Of a DNA stretch of 64,000 bases, positions 24,477-36,099 are shown piece after piece (position 1 is the stretch's first letter; the number at the start of each line of letters is the position of its first letter). The stretch comes from Parietaria judaica (taxonomy: Eukaryota > Streptophyta > Magnoliopsida > Rosales > Urticaceae). The position numbers and the translations under genes are program-made. The notes beneath the pieces are model-generated. The model saw nothing but the letters and a program-made list of their open reading frames with translations. It had not been told where the DNA came from and did no database searches. Location of the stretch: positions 42,669,201 to 42,733,200 of the forward strand of contig OX940861.1 of assembly GCA_954871525.1 (NCBI GenBank), given 5' to 3'.

Positions 24477-25899
24477 GGTAATAAATTATTGACTAACAAG
24501 TAAGACGGGAAATTATTCTTAAAATTTATTAATTGTATCATGTTTGTAATATATTTAATTCAAGTTAAATAAATGTGATTACATAAAATAAAGAGTGTAA
24601 TTTTTTAGAATTAATTTTTTTTCATATTGGCGTGCCTATACGGCATAAAATTTAGTAATGACTTATTCTTTTATTAGTAATTTCTTGAATTCTTTTTTAT
24701 AAACAATAATATAATATTATAAATCTTCTCGACTTTGACAATGCTTTATATGGTAAGGCTTTTCTTATGAAATTCATGAAGTAGTAAGGCCTTAAATTAA
24801 TAGTAGCTATATATTTTGTGTATTAGTTTGCTTTAAATTGACTATTTTTACTAACGTAAATTAATTGTTTATAATCAGATTGGAATTAAATAATAAAACA
24901 TGATACATAAGTTGATTTTGTTTATAGAAGAATTATCATATTGTTTTTAGAAGTTTCTTATATTTAATTTTTTTATTTAAAAATTAAGCTTGAACAAATA
25001 AAAATTAAACGCTTATGTAATTAACTAAAATCAACAAACACAAAACATGTGTTTCAACTCAAATTTTTACAAACATTGACCATTTATAATTAAAGAAAAA
25101 ACTTATAATACTGTACGTTCGTTGATTAACTAATATGTTTTATTATCTACTTATAAAATTTTGACAATAACATAATCTGCGCTTTTACAAAGAAAATATA
25201 AAATTAATAAAGAAAATACAGATAAACGCTAAAATGCAAGAACGTATAATTAATAAAAATAAATATTTATAAAAAAAGACATAATAAGTTTATCCTTTTC
25301 TTTTGGGTTTTTATTTATTTATTATATATTCTCAGTTTGTTATATTCTTACAACTTCCATATAAAAAACTAAAGCTAGTAGGTGTTTTGTGAATTATTTT
25401 TATACTAGTTGTTCTAATACATGTTAATTCGTTGATAAAGTTTATGAAAAAGATACATATATAATTAAACTCATATATATGACCATAATAACGACGGAAT
25501 TAGAATTTCAAATGCAAACTTGCACAGCTTGTAGCCAAATATATATCATGCATAAACATCGTATTGTTTTAGAAAGTAATGAAACCTAGAAGAGGGCAAA
25601 ACTCCATTACCGCTTTTGCCTTGATTTCTTTGTCCAGACAATCGAAGGTTACTTGTGGTAAACATCTAAGCAGCTTACATTTTTCTCTAAACGAACGTAA
25701 TAACATGTACCTGCTTACATTTTCTTGAATCGTTCATCTTGAACCACAAACTGGACCGCTTCTCAATGTTGAAATATCTGTCAACGATAACAATAAAGAA
25801 AGGTAGACAAAATCTATCAAAATTCAATGAACCCGGAAAACTATTTACTCACCCGGTAATTAAGAAAGTCCAAGGGGTTTTTCTCATTGTTGTAGCAAG
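24477..25899. other. AT-rich DNA, possible Helitron body
   Basis: No coding potential. The part from about 25,286 onward is shared with block B (60,290 onward). Confidence 0.45.
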
Positions 25900-26332
25900 C
25901 AGGGGCGGATTTATGAAGGCCCGAGCGGGGACGGCCACCCCCACTTGATTCAAACACGTTATTTTTAATAAAAATAATAATACAGTTTTATTAATATATA
26001 TAAAATGTATCATATCTAGACAAAACTGATACTGTGGTGTAGTGGATATTTAAATTAAATTTTAACTCTCTTTTCTTGGGAGACCAAGGTTCGATTCCCA
26101 TCAACCTTGCTTTTTTCTATATATTTATGATCTCTATATTAGTACTAATCTCTTTATATAAAGATTATTTTGTTATATATTATGCAATAATCTTCGTACA
26201 ATTGTATCACTAAATATTTTATCGATTTATAAAAATTAATTATAAAAAATACTTTTAATATCATATCATATTCTAAAAATTCCAACTTAATTTTTTTCGC
26301 CCCCTCTTGTAGAAATTCTGGCTCCGCCCCTG
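25900..26332. mobile_element. hAT-type MITE, A copy
   Basis: Ends CAGGGGCGGATTTATG and GGCTCCGCCCCTG form an imperfect inverted repeat. It is flanked by a perfect 8-bp duplication GTAGCAAG (25,892-25,899 and 26,333-26,340), the hAT signature. It is present at the same site in block B, so it predates the duplication. Confidence 0.85.
26033..26105 (+). repeat. tRNA-like (Pol III box A/B) segment inside the hAT MITE
   Basis: TGGTGTAGTGGATA resembles box A, and GGTTCGATTCC (26,088-26,098) is a full box B about 50 nt later. There is no complete cloverleaf and no CCA-proximal stem, so it is not a functional tRNA. It looks like a SINE-like module within a DNA transposon. Confidence 0.5.
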
Positions 26333-26340
26333 GTAGCAAG

Positions 26341-26960
26341 GTCATAGAAATATACGCATCAATGTCCTGGAATCAGAGAAAATGAAGATGAATCACACGT
26401 GACACGTCAGTGTCCCCGACAAAATCCGAGAGTCACACGGCGTGGTGGAGTCGCATGTAGCTAGAGAGTGCATTTTTGTTACTGAAACAGTCAAGGAGAA
26501 ACAAACAAAAAAATTGCCAAGGAATATATGAAAGAGAAAGAAATTGTGAAATTATGTGCTAGAATTAGAAGGAATTAGGGAAGGTGAAATCTGAAACGTT
26601 GGTATCACTTGGCTGGGAATGTATAATCTACGCATTTTTGTTCAAAATTGATAAACAAAAAATAAGATGCATTTATGTCCAAGCATTTAAATACGAATCG
26701 TTTAAGTGATAAACAAATAACCAACTCATCTCCTTCCTACCATTCACTGCCAAATATCTCACTATTGCCAAATAATAACGTTTGTGTCTGTCTAACGTTT
26801 GAATGAGAACTATTTTTTTCTTAGAATTGTTTATTATATAATCAAATTGAATATATTTAAACGCCACTTGCAATTCAATTATAGACGTAATTTGCATTTT
26901 TTTAAAAATAGAAAACTTAAGAAAATTAGAAATGAATATATCTCTATTCTCATTATGCCA
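26341..26960. other. Non-coding DNA shared by both blocks
   Basis: AT-rich, nearly identical in block B (61,358-61,970). No gene is recognised. Confidence 0.5.
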
Positions 26961-27140
26961 TGTCATCTACAGTATAATCTCGATAAATTAATAACCTCGA
27001 TAAAATAATATTTTTATCCGGTCCCGACTCGGGCCTAACTAGTTAAATTATGTCATCTACAGTATAATCTCGATAAATTAATAACCTCGATAAAATAATA
27101 TTTTTATCCGGTCCCGACTCGGGCCTAACTAGTTAAATTA
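26961..27140 (+). repeat. 90-bp tandem duplication specific to block A
   Basis: Two adjacent 90-bp units (26,961-27,050 and 27,051-27,140), each TGTCATCTACAGTATAATCT ... AGTTAAATTA and apparently identical. Block B has one unit at 61,971-62,060. Confidence 0.9.
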
Positions 27141-27513
27141 ATAATTTGCTAATTTAATAAGATAATAATTTTAAAAGTATATAGGTCCCAACTGATATAG
27201 AAAATAATAATATAATATTAAAATAATAAAATCATTATACATAATCAAGAAATCATTAAATCGTGTAGTATTTTTAAAATATGATTCTGAAGTTGTTTGC
27301 TCATTCTTGAAATTGATGTCTCATTCGACGTCATCTCTAAGCTTCCGTATGGCATAAAGAAAGTCCGCTGTATTTTTTTTTATGTAACAAAAAAATGTTC
27401 AAAGTTATTGTTGCCAATATTGCATAGTTGCATGAAACAAGCTCTAATTCAGTTATGTCGTCTTCAAACTACGTTTTATGATTAGAGATACATATTAGTA
27501 TTCTTTACATGCT
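26969..27513. mobile_element. pogo/Emigrant-like element, truncated (A)
   Basis: Starts ACAGTATAATCTCGATAAAT with the CTCGATAAATTAATAA and TCCCGACTCGGGCC features of the copy at 12,645. Homology to block B stops at 27,513 before the right end, so the element is cut at the block boundary. Confidence 0.4.
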
Positions 27514-27716
27514 GTTATGCGTATTTTTCGGAGCCTAGAAAAATTAAGGCCCAAACCAAAAAACGCAGCCAAAAGGCCCAAATCAAAAGAGCGCACCAAA
27601 AAAGCCCAAAACAAATAAAGCCCCAGATCGTGATAGAGCTATATTATTTAACTGAACCATAATTGAGACATTCAAAGCTATACAGATCAAGAATAATCTA
27701 TTCTAAGAAAATGTGG

Positions 27717-29180
27717 CTAAAAAGTGGGGAATTGAATCTCAGTACTACCGCAGGGTCTTACGTTGGGGGAAACTGGGCATCGGATCAGGTCGGATCCGGA
27801 TTTGTCAATGCACATGTAAACTTGGAAGAGTTGACTGTTTTCTGATGAGTCAACATTGCACTCGATCCATGGTCTATACCCGACTCCCTTCTCTATAGCA
27901 TCTGTGATCTCCACCAAGCTGTTAGACTGTCCATTCGGTTGTATTCCTACACAGATACATAAATATATACATATAATATTCATTGACGATACCATGATCT
28001 AGACTTAAAAGGGTGTTTATTTGAATTTTTAGTAGAAATAGGGGGGTCTGAACCAGAATTCTTAAATTTACGGTCCATACTCTTATTATTAACCAACCGT
28101 TATTTGATGTAAACATTTTTTTTAAATATCAATATATATTTTTAAATAAAACAAAAAATCCAATATTATCCGACATCATTTTTTAATTTTTTTTTTACCG
28201 GTACTAAAATTCCAAATCGATAGAGAAACCAGTAAAACATTCTCATACTATAAAAAATTAAAATAAAAAAGCTATGATGGGAACATTCATGTGACAGTCG
28301 AACAAAATTGTTACGTTAAAGCGTGTTGGATTGTTCTTTTGGACAAGAAACTGTATCTATTGGACAAGAAATTGTTAAAGTATCACCGAAACATACACTA
28401 AAACTTCGTTAAATTAGTAACATCGATTAAATAATATTTTTGTTTGATCTCGACTTTTAACAATTATTACTAAATTTTCACTCGATAAATTTATAACTTT
28501 GATAATATAATAAAAAAGTAGTCGAAATAATATTAATTTACGAAGATTATATTGTGTAAAGGATATTTGTATCTAAGTACTTTGCATTAGTGACCGCATA
28601 TATATATTCTCATTCTTTTTTGTTTTGTGGCAATATTATCAAATGCTTTTAAAAGCATGTTTATGTTGGTACTTTATTTCATTATGTTATTTTTTTCATT
28701 AATCGTCACGTGTCAAGCCTGTAATATATATAATCAATTTTATGTTTATTTAGTGTCTTTTAATCCGTCATGCATACATGTAGGGGGAATCAATTGAAGG
28801 TACTGTAAGGGGAAAATAACTAACATAAATACGTAACAGATCAAAATTGTGCAACTATGGAGATCACTTTTGACATTACTTGGTATTATTGCCGAAAAAA
28901 AAAGAATATAAATATACCGCCACTTTTATCTATCTATCTATGAGTATTTATGTCACTAATAATATTTATAAAGATGCTTCTCACCTTCATTTACCCCTTC
29001 ATGCTTAAAAAAAAAAAAAAAAAACCCTTATAATCATATATTTTAAAAAGACTTAATAAAGCATATACATGAAGCGAAAACTGTGAAGCAATACCTCGGA
29101 TTGATTATAGGGATTGCTGGGGTCGTAGTCAGCTGGATAAGTTCCGTTGACCTATTGCGGCTATAAACCGTGGATACTGA
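27717..29180 (-). pseudogene. Second S-like RNase, decayed
   Basis: Two separate pieces in gene order on the minus strand. 29,180-29,095 matches exon 2 of the RNase at the left edge: it keeps IHGL and NGTYP but has two in-frame stops in the catalytic-motif region and Cys replaced by Tyr in the NCDP motif. Its flank 28,660-29,094 matches intron 2 (1-363). 27,946-27,717 is an intact last exon (acceptor TGTAG|GA) that includes VEITDAIEKGVGYRPWIECN and PCGSTEIQFPTF with a normal stop. No exon 1, and no middle exon with the second catalytic motif, was found between or beside them. A CACTA element starts exactly where exon 2 homology ends (29,181). Confidence 0.85.
28395..28556. mobile_element. Short Emigrant-like MITE
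   Basis: About 160 bp with imperfect inverted ends (CACTAAAACTTCGTTAAATT and TTAATTTACGAAGATTATAT), within the RNase pseudogene. It has the same style as the CTCGATAAATTAATA family elsewhere in the window. Family and limits are tentative. Confidence 0.35.
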
Positions 29181-30545
29181 CACTACTACATAAAAGGGAT
29201 TGGACTACACTTAAAGAGTGTAGTTGGAGCTCTTCGACTACACTCTTCATGTGTCGTCGGATCCTCCATCGTATGATATCCGACGACACTTAACTTAAGT
29301 GTCGTTGGAGGTGGAACTGGACTACACTTAAAAAGTGTAGTCGGAATCCAAATTCGCCGCGGCATAATAATAGCTTTGTCGCGGCGAACAGTCCGACGAC
29401 ATATAATAAGTGTTGTGTGAGGTGATTCCAAAACTCGAAAATATCCTCGGACATGTTGTAAGCCGCGGCGAATATATTTTCGCCGCGGCGTATATTTCTC
29501 CAACGACACTAATAACTGTCGTTGGGATGAATATTAGCCGCGGCAAATATAAATGTTGCCGCGGCGAATATTATCCCAACGACACTAATAAGTGTCGTTG
29601 GAATGAATATTAGCCGCGGTAAATATAAATTGTGCCGCGGCGACAATGGGAGAATGTACCATAATACTTTTTGCGGAACCCCTTTGACACCGTCGTGAGG
29701 CTTCTTCCCTATCTTCCACCTTGACTCACTGCAGACCGGACATTCCATTAAATATTCATGCTCATTACTATACAGTACGCAATCCTTTGGACATGCATGA
29801 AGCTTATCGAACTTCAAACCTAACAACCCCAACATCTTCTTTGCGTCATACATGGATAAAGGCACTCTATTTCCCTCCGGAAGCACATCCCGAAGGGCTT
29901 CCAACAATTGCGTAAAGCTAATATTTGACCAACCTCCTGCCGCCTTTAAATGAAATAACGTCACCAAAAACCCTACATTCGAACTCTTACACCCATCAAA
30001 CAAAGGAGCTTCTAAATCATCCACCATCGACTCAAATAACTCCGGTCTTCCCACAAAATCCTCTTCGGCGCATTTCAACAAACCGTCCACGTCATCCTCT
30101 TCGACGTCTTGTTCTTGTACATAATCATCGACTCTTCTACCACGAATTTTTTCCCCGTGAAAGTACCAATGATCATATGAACTCATTATACCAAACGCAA
30201 ATAAGTGCGATTCGACATCCTCCATAGATTTTGAAACTAAATTTCCACATATGAGACATGGACACCGAATAAATTCTCTTCTTCTATACTTAAATTTGAC
30301 AAGATCAAAACACTCTGGAACACCTCTTCGGTAATCATCGCTCAATCTATTTGCCTTCATCTATTCTCTAGAAGCCATAATGCAAATCTATTTAACAAGA
30401 TCCGGAATTTTGAGAAATAATACCTTTCTTTCCCGTAGACAAGCCGAGAAGACAAAGTTGAAATCCTTCAACCAAGTCGCCTAAGTTGACTAAGTGTGAA
30501 ATGGATTGTGTATGTAGAGTGTATAGAGAAATAAGTGAAAGGAGA
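29181..30545 (-). mobile_element. CACTA transposon fragment (one end plus transposase N-terminus)
   Basis: Begins CACTACTACATAAAAGGG, a CACTA terminal repeat. About 450 bp of dense subterminal repeats follow: CCAACGACACT(AATAA), GTGTCGTTGG, GCCGCGGC(AA/GA)ATAT, in both orientations. A transposase N-terminal frame follows directly. No opposite end (TAGTAGTG) was found. The fragment stops where Helitron Rep sequence starts (about 30,545). Confidence 0.8.
29640..30360 (-). pseudogene. CACTA transposase (TNP2-like) N-terminal fragment
   Basis: From ATG at 30,360 the frame reads NRLSDDYRRGVPECFDLVKF, CPCLICGN, HLFAFGIMSSYDHWYFHGE. This is the transposase-associated domain at the N-terminus of plant En/Spm TNP2 proteins. 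It continues with LGLKFDKLHACPKDCVLYSN and ECPVCSESRWK, the zinc-binding lead-in to the catalytic domain. The frame then runs into subterminal repeats at about 29,640, so the whole DDE core is missing. It encodes no active transposase. Confidence 0.8.
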
Positions 30546-33421
30546 TCCTAAATAAGAGTTATAAAATCTCATATAATTTTCGAATTTTATATACAATATC
30601 TTCGGTCATTAGTTTCCAATGTTTGTCAAACAATTTAATCGGATCATTTACATTACAAAATAAGAGAATTAAAACAAATAATTGTCTTAGTTGGGTTGAT
30701 GTTGAGAAAAATGCAGTTTCCGAAATTGAAGTACTCCATTCTTTATCGTCACTTAGTAATCCTAAGGCATTACATGTTTCTTGAAATGTTGGGTATTTGA
30801 TGTCGTTTACGATTTTTAAAGATTCAAAGCTAGTAGCTCTTTTTTTATGATTAAGTAAAAATCTTAAATAATATAGCTCTCCTGAATTTGGATAGACAAA
30901 ATATGTTTGTCCAATTGTATAACCAGAATGTCTTGGGGTCCAAATTCTATCTTTGTTGTTCCAGACAAATTTCTTTGGAAATTGTATATATGTAAGTGCT
31001 CTAGCTTCTTCACTTGATTTATTTATTGTCATCCATTCGGTTAGAGTAGTTTTCTGAATTCCGGGTTGTATTAAAATATTTGCAAGATGTTGGTTGGAAT
31101 GATATGTAATATTTTGTGCATGCGGTAAATGTATCGACAATCGTTGGATAGATGGTCTTCTATGATGTATAGGATATTCATATAATCTCCATACAACTTC
31201 ATAGGGTGTAATGTAACGACAATTAATATAATTTTTAATTTCGTCGACTTCTGGGATATTTGTTTGCATTAAATTTTCTGAGCATATATCATTCTCAAGA
31301 ATTGCTCTTATACGATCTGGTCCTTTAGTTAAATATTTGAATAAATATTTTATAAGCACTGATTGCGAGCACACTTCGGTATTTATATGAGCATTAAATT
31401 TGATACACAATTCTCTATTGTATGGCACAACATACCTATTATCTAATTTTATATTTTCTTTTTCTGCGTAAATATTTGAACTTCTGCGTTTATAATTAAC
31501 AATGTCATTTTCATCAATTGTTGTTTCGTTTCTGATTTGTTTAGGAAATCTTTTAGAGCACATGAAAATTTTCATACACGCAGCATTTGTCTTGGCAAGA
31601 CCACATGGTCCATGTATCATATATTCAGTAACTACATTATATCCTAACAAATCAATATTAGGATCTGGTATCTCCGCGGAAATAAATTTCTCTATTTTTG
31701 AGGGATCATGTATTTTTTTCGTTAGGATGTAACCAGAATAAGAAATGACAATGTGGTAATCCTCTTTTTTGAAATTCAACTACATGTAAATCGGCAACCA
31801 CTTGTCCAAATATAGTCCTTGCTTTTATAGTTCGAAGTATTTGTTCTAATTTCATTTTGAATACTCTTGTTATTATGTCAGGTCTATCTTCTGATTTTTG
31901 GCCAGGAATTACAGATAACGCTCTTTTAATTTCTGGCCATTTTGGGTTACATGTAAATGTTATAAATAAATCAGGATTTCCATATTCTCTACAAATTGCC
32001 ATCGCATCTTGATAATTCTGTATCATATATCTTGGACTTCCTGTGTGACTTGATGGGAGTATAACTATTTTTCCTATTTTATTTGCATCGGTATCTCTTC
32101 TATTAATAACATCTTGAATACCTTGGTAGATTTCTGATCTTAAAGTTTGTTGATTTTTTCGAACAAAATCTAACCGATCTTCTTCTACAGAAGCATATGC
32201 ATGAACTAAATATTGTTGTAACAATCTACCACTTCTTAGTAGTGTACTCTTTAAGTTAGAACGTTGTTGTAGTTGGTAACAGTATAAGGCTCTCATTGGA
32301 ATTCTTTTGCGTAAAGGTTTCCTGTCTAAATGATTAGTAAATAATTTTAGATCTGGTCTATATCCATCTTCTCCGTAAGGAAACAATAATGGGTATTGCA
32401 ACGCCATATATGAAGGGTGTAATTTTGTAATTCTCTGTAAATCATTTGATTTTGTTTCAATGATTATGTCTTTTCCCTTTTCATATTCTCCAATATCACC
32501 AACTATTAATCCACCAATGTCATTCGACGTTGGTAAATCATACTGATTAGAATCATTATTTCTTTGACTTAAAAGTCGAAGTCTTATACATGGAATGTTT
32601 GTTTATTTGTATCTATCTCGTACATTCCTGAAAGTTTTTACTAATATATTGTTTTCATCTAACATACTTATGAGTTTTGTAATAATTGATTCAGCAATTA
32701 ATCTCGAAGACTCGTCAAACGATAATGTTGAAAGTCTATTTTGAATTTCATTTTCTGTGTCATATATATAAAGTTGTGCGAATCTCGGGGGCTTATCATC
32801 AGTTTGTGGTAGAGACCCAAGTAAATGATGCACTTGGCCACTGATCTTAAAAATATATGGACCATGAGAGTTATTTATATTTGAGTCTATATTTGCGCCA
32901 AAGGATGTAAAAGCTAACAACGAATTCAATGTGCGGATATTTTTTTTGTAGTATGTACTCTCTATTTCACCATTGTAATTTAATAGGTTATCTAATATCG
33001 GAGGGCTTTCTTTAGGTAATGGCAATTTAATTTTTCCTTTTTGGCAGCATAGATTATACTTGGGTAAAAAACTTGTACTGATACTTTCATCAATCCAGAA
33101 AAAGGCACCACAATATTCGCAGCTATATTTGCAATCTCCCAAGTCTAAATATGAGGTGTTTGATGGTTGTAGTACTTGTTCTGGTATTATTTGCATATTT
33201 GAAATTAATGATAATCTATTTTGAGTTTGATGAGATAACGTAGGTGTCCCAAAAGCAACGTCTGGACTTGTATTATTTGAGTTCTCAATAGTAGTTGTGG
33301 TACATGTGTCAGTATTCTTACATTTGCTTTTCTTGTGTTTTCGCTGAGCAAGATCATCTGAAGATGAGGTGGCACGTTTTTTTTTTTCATTCCTTATAAT
33401 AATAAGAAGAGAAGAAATCAT
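30546..33421 (-). pseudogene. Helitron Rep (HUH endonuclease) pseudogene, helicase missing
   Basis: Rolling-circle initiator half of a Helitron RepHel protein. 33,421-32,603 is a Ser/Asn-rich N-terminus with a Cys-containing segment (CEYCGAFFW). 32,407-31,706 holds the Helitron-like N domain (FPYGEDGY, then SPRYMIQNYQDAMAICREYG) and ends at the HUH motif GLPHCHFLFWL. 31,779-30,559 continues with the conserved LIKYLFKYLTKGPDRI (catalytic-tyrosine region) and YEVVWRLYEYPIH. A TAA at about 32,603 and a frameshift in an A run just after the HUH motif (about 31,733) break the frame. The Pif1-type helicase half is absent; the frame stops at 30,559 next to the CACTA fragment. Confidence 0.88.
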
Positions 33422-33997
33422 ATCATTATTACTTTTGAAATCCGGGGAACAAAATAATATATGTTTGGTTATAAACTTTCACTTTAGAAACATATAATAC
33501 ATGAATAGAAAATTAAAACTATATTTCTAATGAATAAATAGTTTGAATTATGGGGATGTATGAATTAGCAATTATTATTAATTAGACAAAGAGAAATTAT
33601 TATGATCCCGAGCACTTAGTATTTGTTACTAAATTTTTAATTAGATGTCTAACGATTAAAGAATTCTTATTGAATGAGAACATATGTTTTGTTTATGAGT
33701 TGTAAACATATAATCTTATTTTTCAAGTTGGCAAAGCTACGTTGGATTAATAAATATCTAACACAATTTCAATTTAAGAGCGACCAATTATATAACTTAA
33801 TATCGACTTACATGTATGGCCCGCGATATAGCGAATTAGGCAATGCTATAAGATCAGACCTGAAAATAAATAAGAAACATAAATAAATCAAGGTGCAACG
33901 TCAGCCATTGTGAAATAGAATTCGACACTGAATATAATATGAGCATAAATTTTCACAACTTCATACATGTTTTGCCTATTAACATTAAGTTCTAGTG

Positions 33998-34040
<43 letters not shown>

Positions 34041-34854
34041 GACACACATATATAACATATCATGATGTATATATATACACTTTACTTTAAGAACAGACGA
34101 TGAAAGTAAAATTATTTATCGTAAATGAAATAACAAATCAATATCACTCTAAGTATAGATATGAAGAATCAATGTTACCTAAAAATTCTACTGACATGAA
34201 ATTTTGACAATTTTTTATAATTACGAATTTATTATAATATTTTTAAAACTAAGATGTTGTAGATATAATTGTAACCTTAATATTAAGAGCGCGAAATTAT
34301 ACAATTTTACTAAAATATTACTAAATTTTGATAATAAAAAAAACAGAATGTTTGTTCACTATGTTGCAATGAAAAAAAGACTCATATCAGAGATACAACA
34401 CCAATATAAATGTTTTAAAATCAGATCTGAATAATATGACATCGGTAACGGTGTTTAAACTCTTATTGAACTTAAGAAATGTAATGTCTTTATATTTTAG
34501 CAATGTTTACAAACAATTAAATATTTAATATGAAAATTGTATGTGCTAAAACTAAAATAATTACAATGTTTAACATAAGCTATATTTATATATAAACATT
34601 TAACAGAATATGGATATAAGCTATTTTTAGCTCCTTTGTCTCATATTGATTACAAATAAGCACACAAAATCGTGCTAGAAACTACACAATATATTAACCA
34701 TATTGGTCTTATTCCAAGAACACGTGATCTACACACATACATATATCACTTTCATAGCGATATCAACCGTACAATATGAACCCGAAACTTATGAACAAAT
34801 CAAATCCAAATCCATACCAAACACACGCAATCATAAAAGATACACACCATAATT
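33422..34854. other. AT-rich spacer
   Basis: No gene. It may include the 5' flank of the Helitron, but no TC-type end was recognised. It holds a long TA microsatellite. Confidence 0.5.
33999..34038. repeat. (TA)n microsatellite
   Basis: About 40 bp of uninterrupted TA. Confidence 0.9.
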
Positions 34855-36099
34855 CACTAGTAAAAATGTGATTTTTAGACACTAAACTTTTACCCACTGA
34901 ATAATTAGTTTCTATAAATTTGTTATAGACACTGATTTTTAAGATATATCAGTTGCTAAAATGTTCAGTAAAAGTATTTAATGTACGTAATTTTGGAAAC
35001 TAATTTTGTAACTTTAAGCAACTGATAATTGGGGATAAAACTTTCGATTTTTTGAAACTGATTTTTCAATTTCTAAAACATTAAAATCATTTGACGATCA
35101 TTATCATCGTCGGAAAATTTTAAATTCCGGCAAGAGTATTTTCTATTGATTTTTCAGTTTCTAAAACTAATTTTTAGATGTTTGGCCACTGAATTTTCAG
35201 AAGGTACATATCTAAAATCAGTTACCGATAACAATTATTTTTATCAACTGATCGATCTATTATTTGCAACAAAATTTTCTGTGGTTGAAAAATTAAATAC
35301 TACATGATATTTGAATTCAGGCAAGAATTGTTTCTACTGATTTTTTAGTTGTTAAAAATATTTTTCAGATTTTCGGCCACTTAATTTTTAGTAGGTATAC
35401 ATCTAAAATCAGTTGCCATAGCGTTAACTTTTAGCGACAGATTAATCATTCATAAGCAACAAATTTTTCAGTGGTTGAAAAATATAATTCAACCTTATAT
35501 ATATTTTCCGGCAATAGTTTTTTTAATTGATAAATCAGTTTATAATAATGATTTTTAATTGATATATATCGCAGGGTTTTTTAAAAGTTAATGTTAATTA
35601 TTTATTTAACTTAGATATTATCTTTTTAATTTTTGTATTTATTTTTTATCAATCGTTCGTCTTCTCCCCCAAGTCTAATAAGGTGCCCTGCGAATTTTAT
35701 CGGCGCTCTCCAAATCCCATCGGCGAGCTCTCGTTCCTCATCTGTGAATCTCTTCGCAGCGAGCGTCCTCCCTCGCGACGGTACGTTTTCTTGCCGTTTC
35801 TTAAGAACATAAACTCTGTTACCTATTGCCCAGATTCCGTGGTGAATCTTCGTGGTGAATCACCTGTATTTGTATTGCCCAGATTCCGGCCAGTATCGAC
35901 GCCGTTTTACTGCCCAGATTCCGACCAGTTTCGGCCACGAGTTTACGGCCGCCGTCGCTGCAGTCTTGCCAAGAACTACGATCAGGTTTTTATTTTTTCG
36001 TTCTGTATATTTGATCATGGTCATTCCATAACCATTGATCGGGTTTTTTTTATTGATGTATTCAACTCTTATGGTTGGATTTTTATTCTCTATGATTCC

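Larger units (their letters stand above)
20590..25285. other. 4.7-kb region present only in block A
   Basis: Lies between sequences that are nearly adjacent in block B (60,190 and 60,290). It holds a hAT-like remnant, a solo LTR, a Helitron 3' end and AT-rich filler with long T runs (for example 24,183-24,204). No gene is visible. Filler sequence at the B junction argues that B lost this DNA. Confidence 0.7.
12195..27513 (+). repeat. Segmental duplication, block A
   Basis: Matches 42,585-63,434 in the same orientation, from GCCTATGTTTGCGTTGGAAA to TATTCTTTACATGCT. Apart from large insertions and deletions the two align almost base for base, including introns. A-specific differences are a deletion removing PPR codons (junction 15,296), 0.8 kb extra in transporter intron 2, and 20,590-25,285, which is missing from B. 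A lacks the two copia elements, the Mutator-like MITE and the Harbinger-like element of B. Confidence 0.93.

Noticed and set aside
26033..26105. Possible tRNA gene
   Set aside because: Box A and box B are present but there is no acceptor stem or anticodon arm, and it lies inside a MITE.
33999..34038. Possible origin or regulatory AT element
   Set aside because: Simple TA microsatellite; several others occur in the window.
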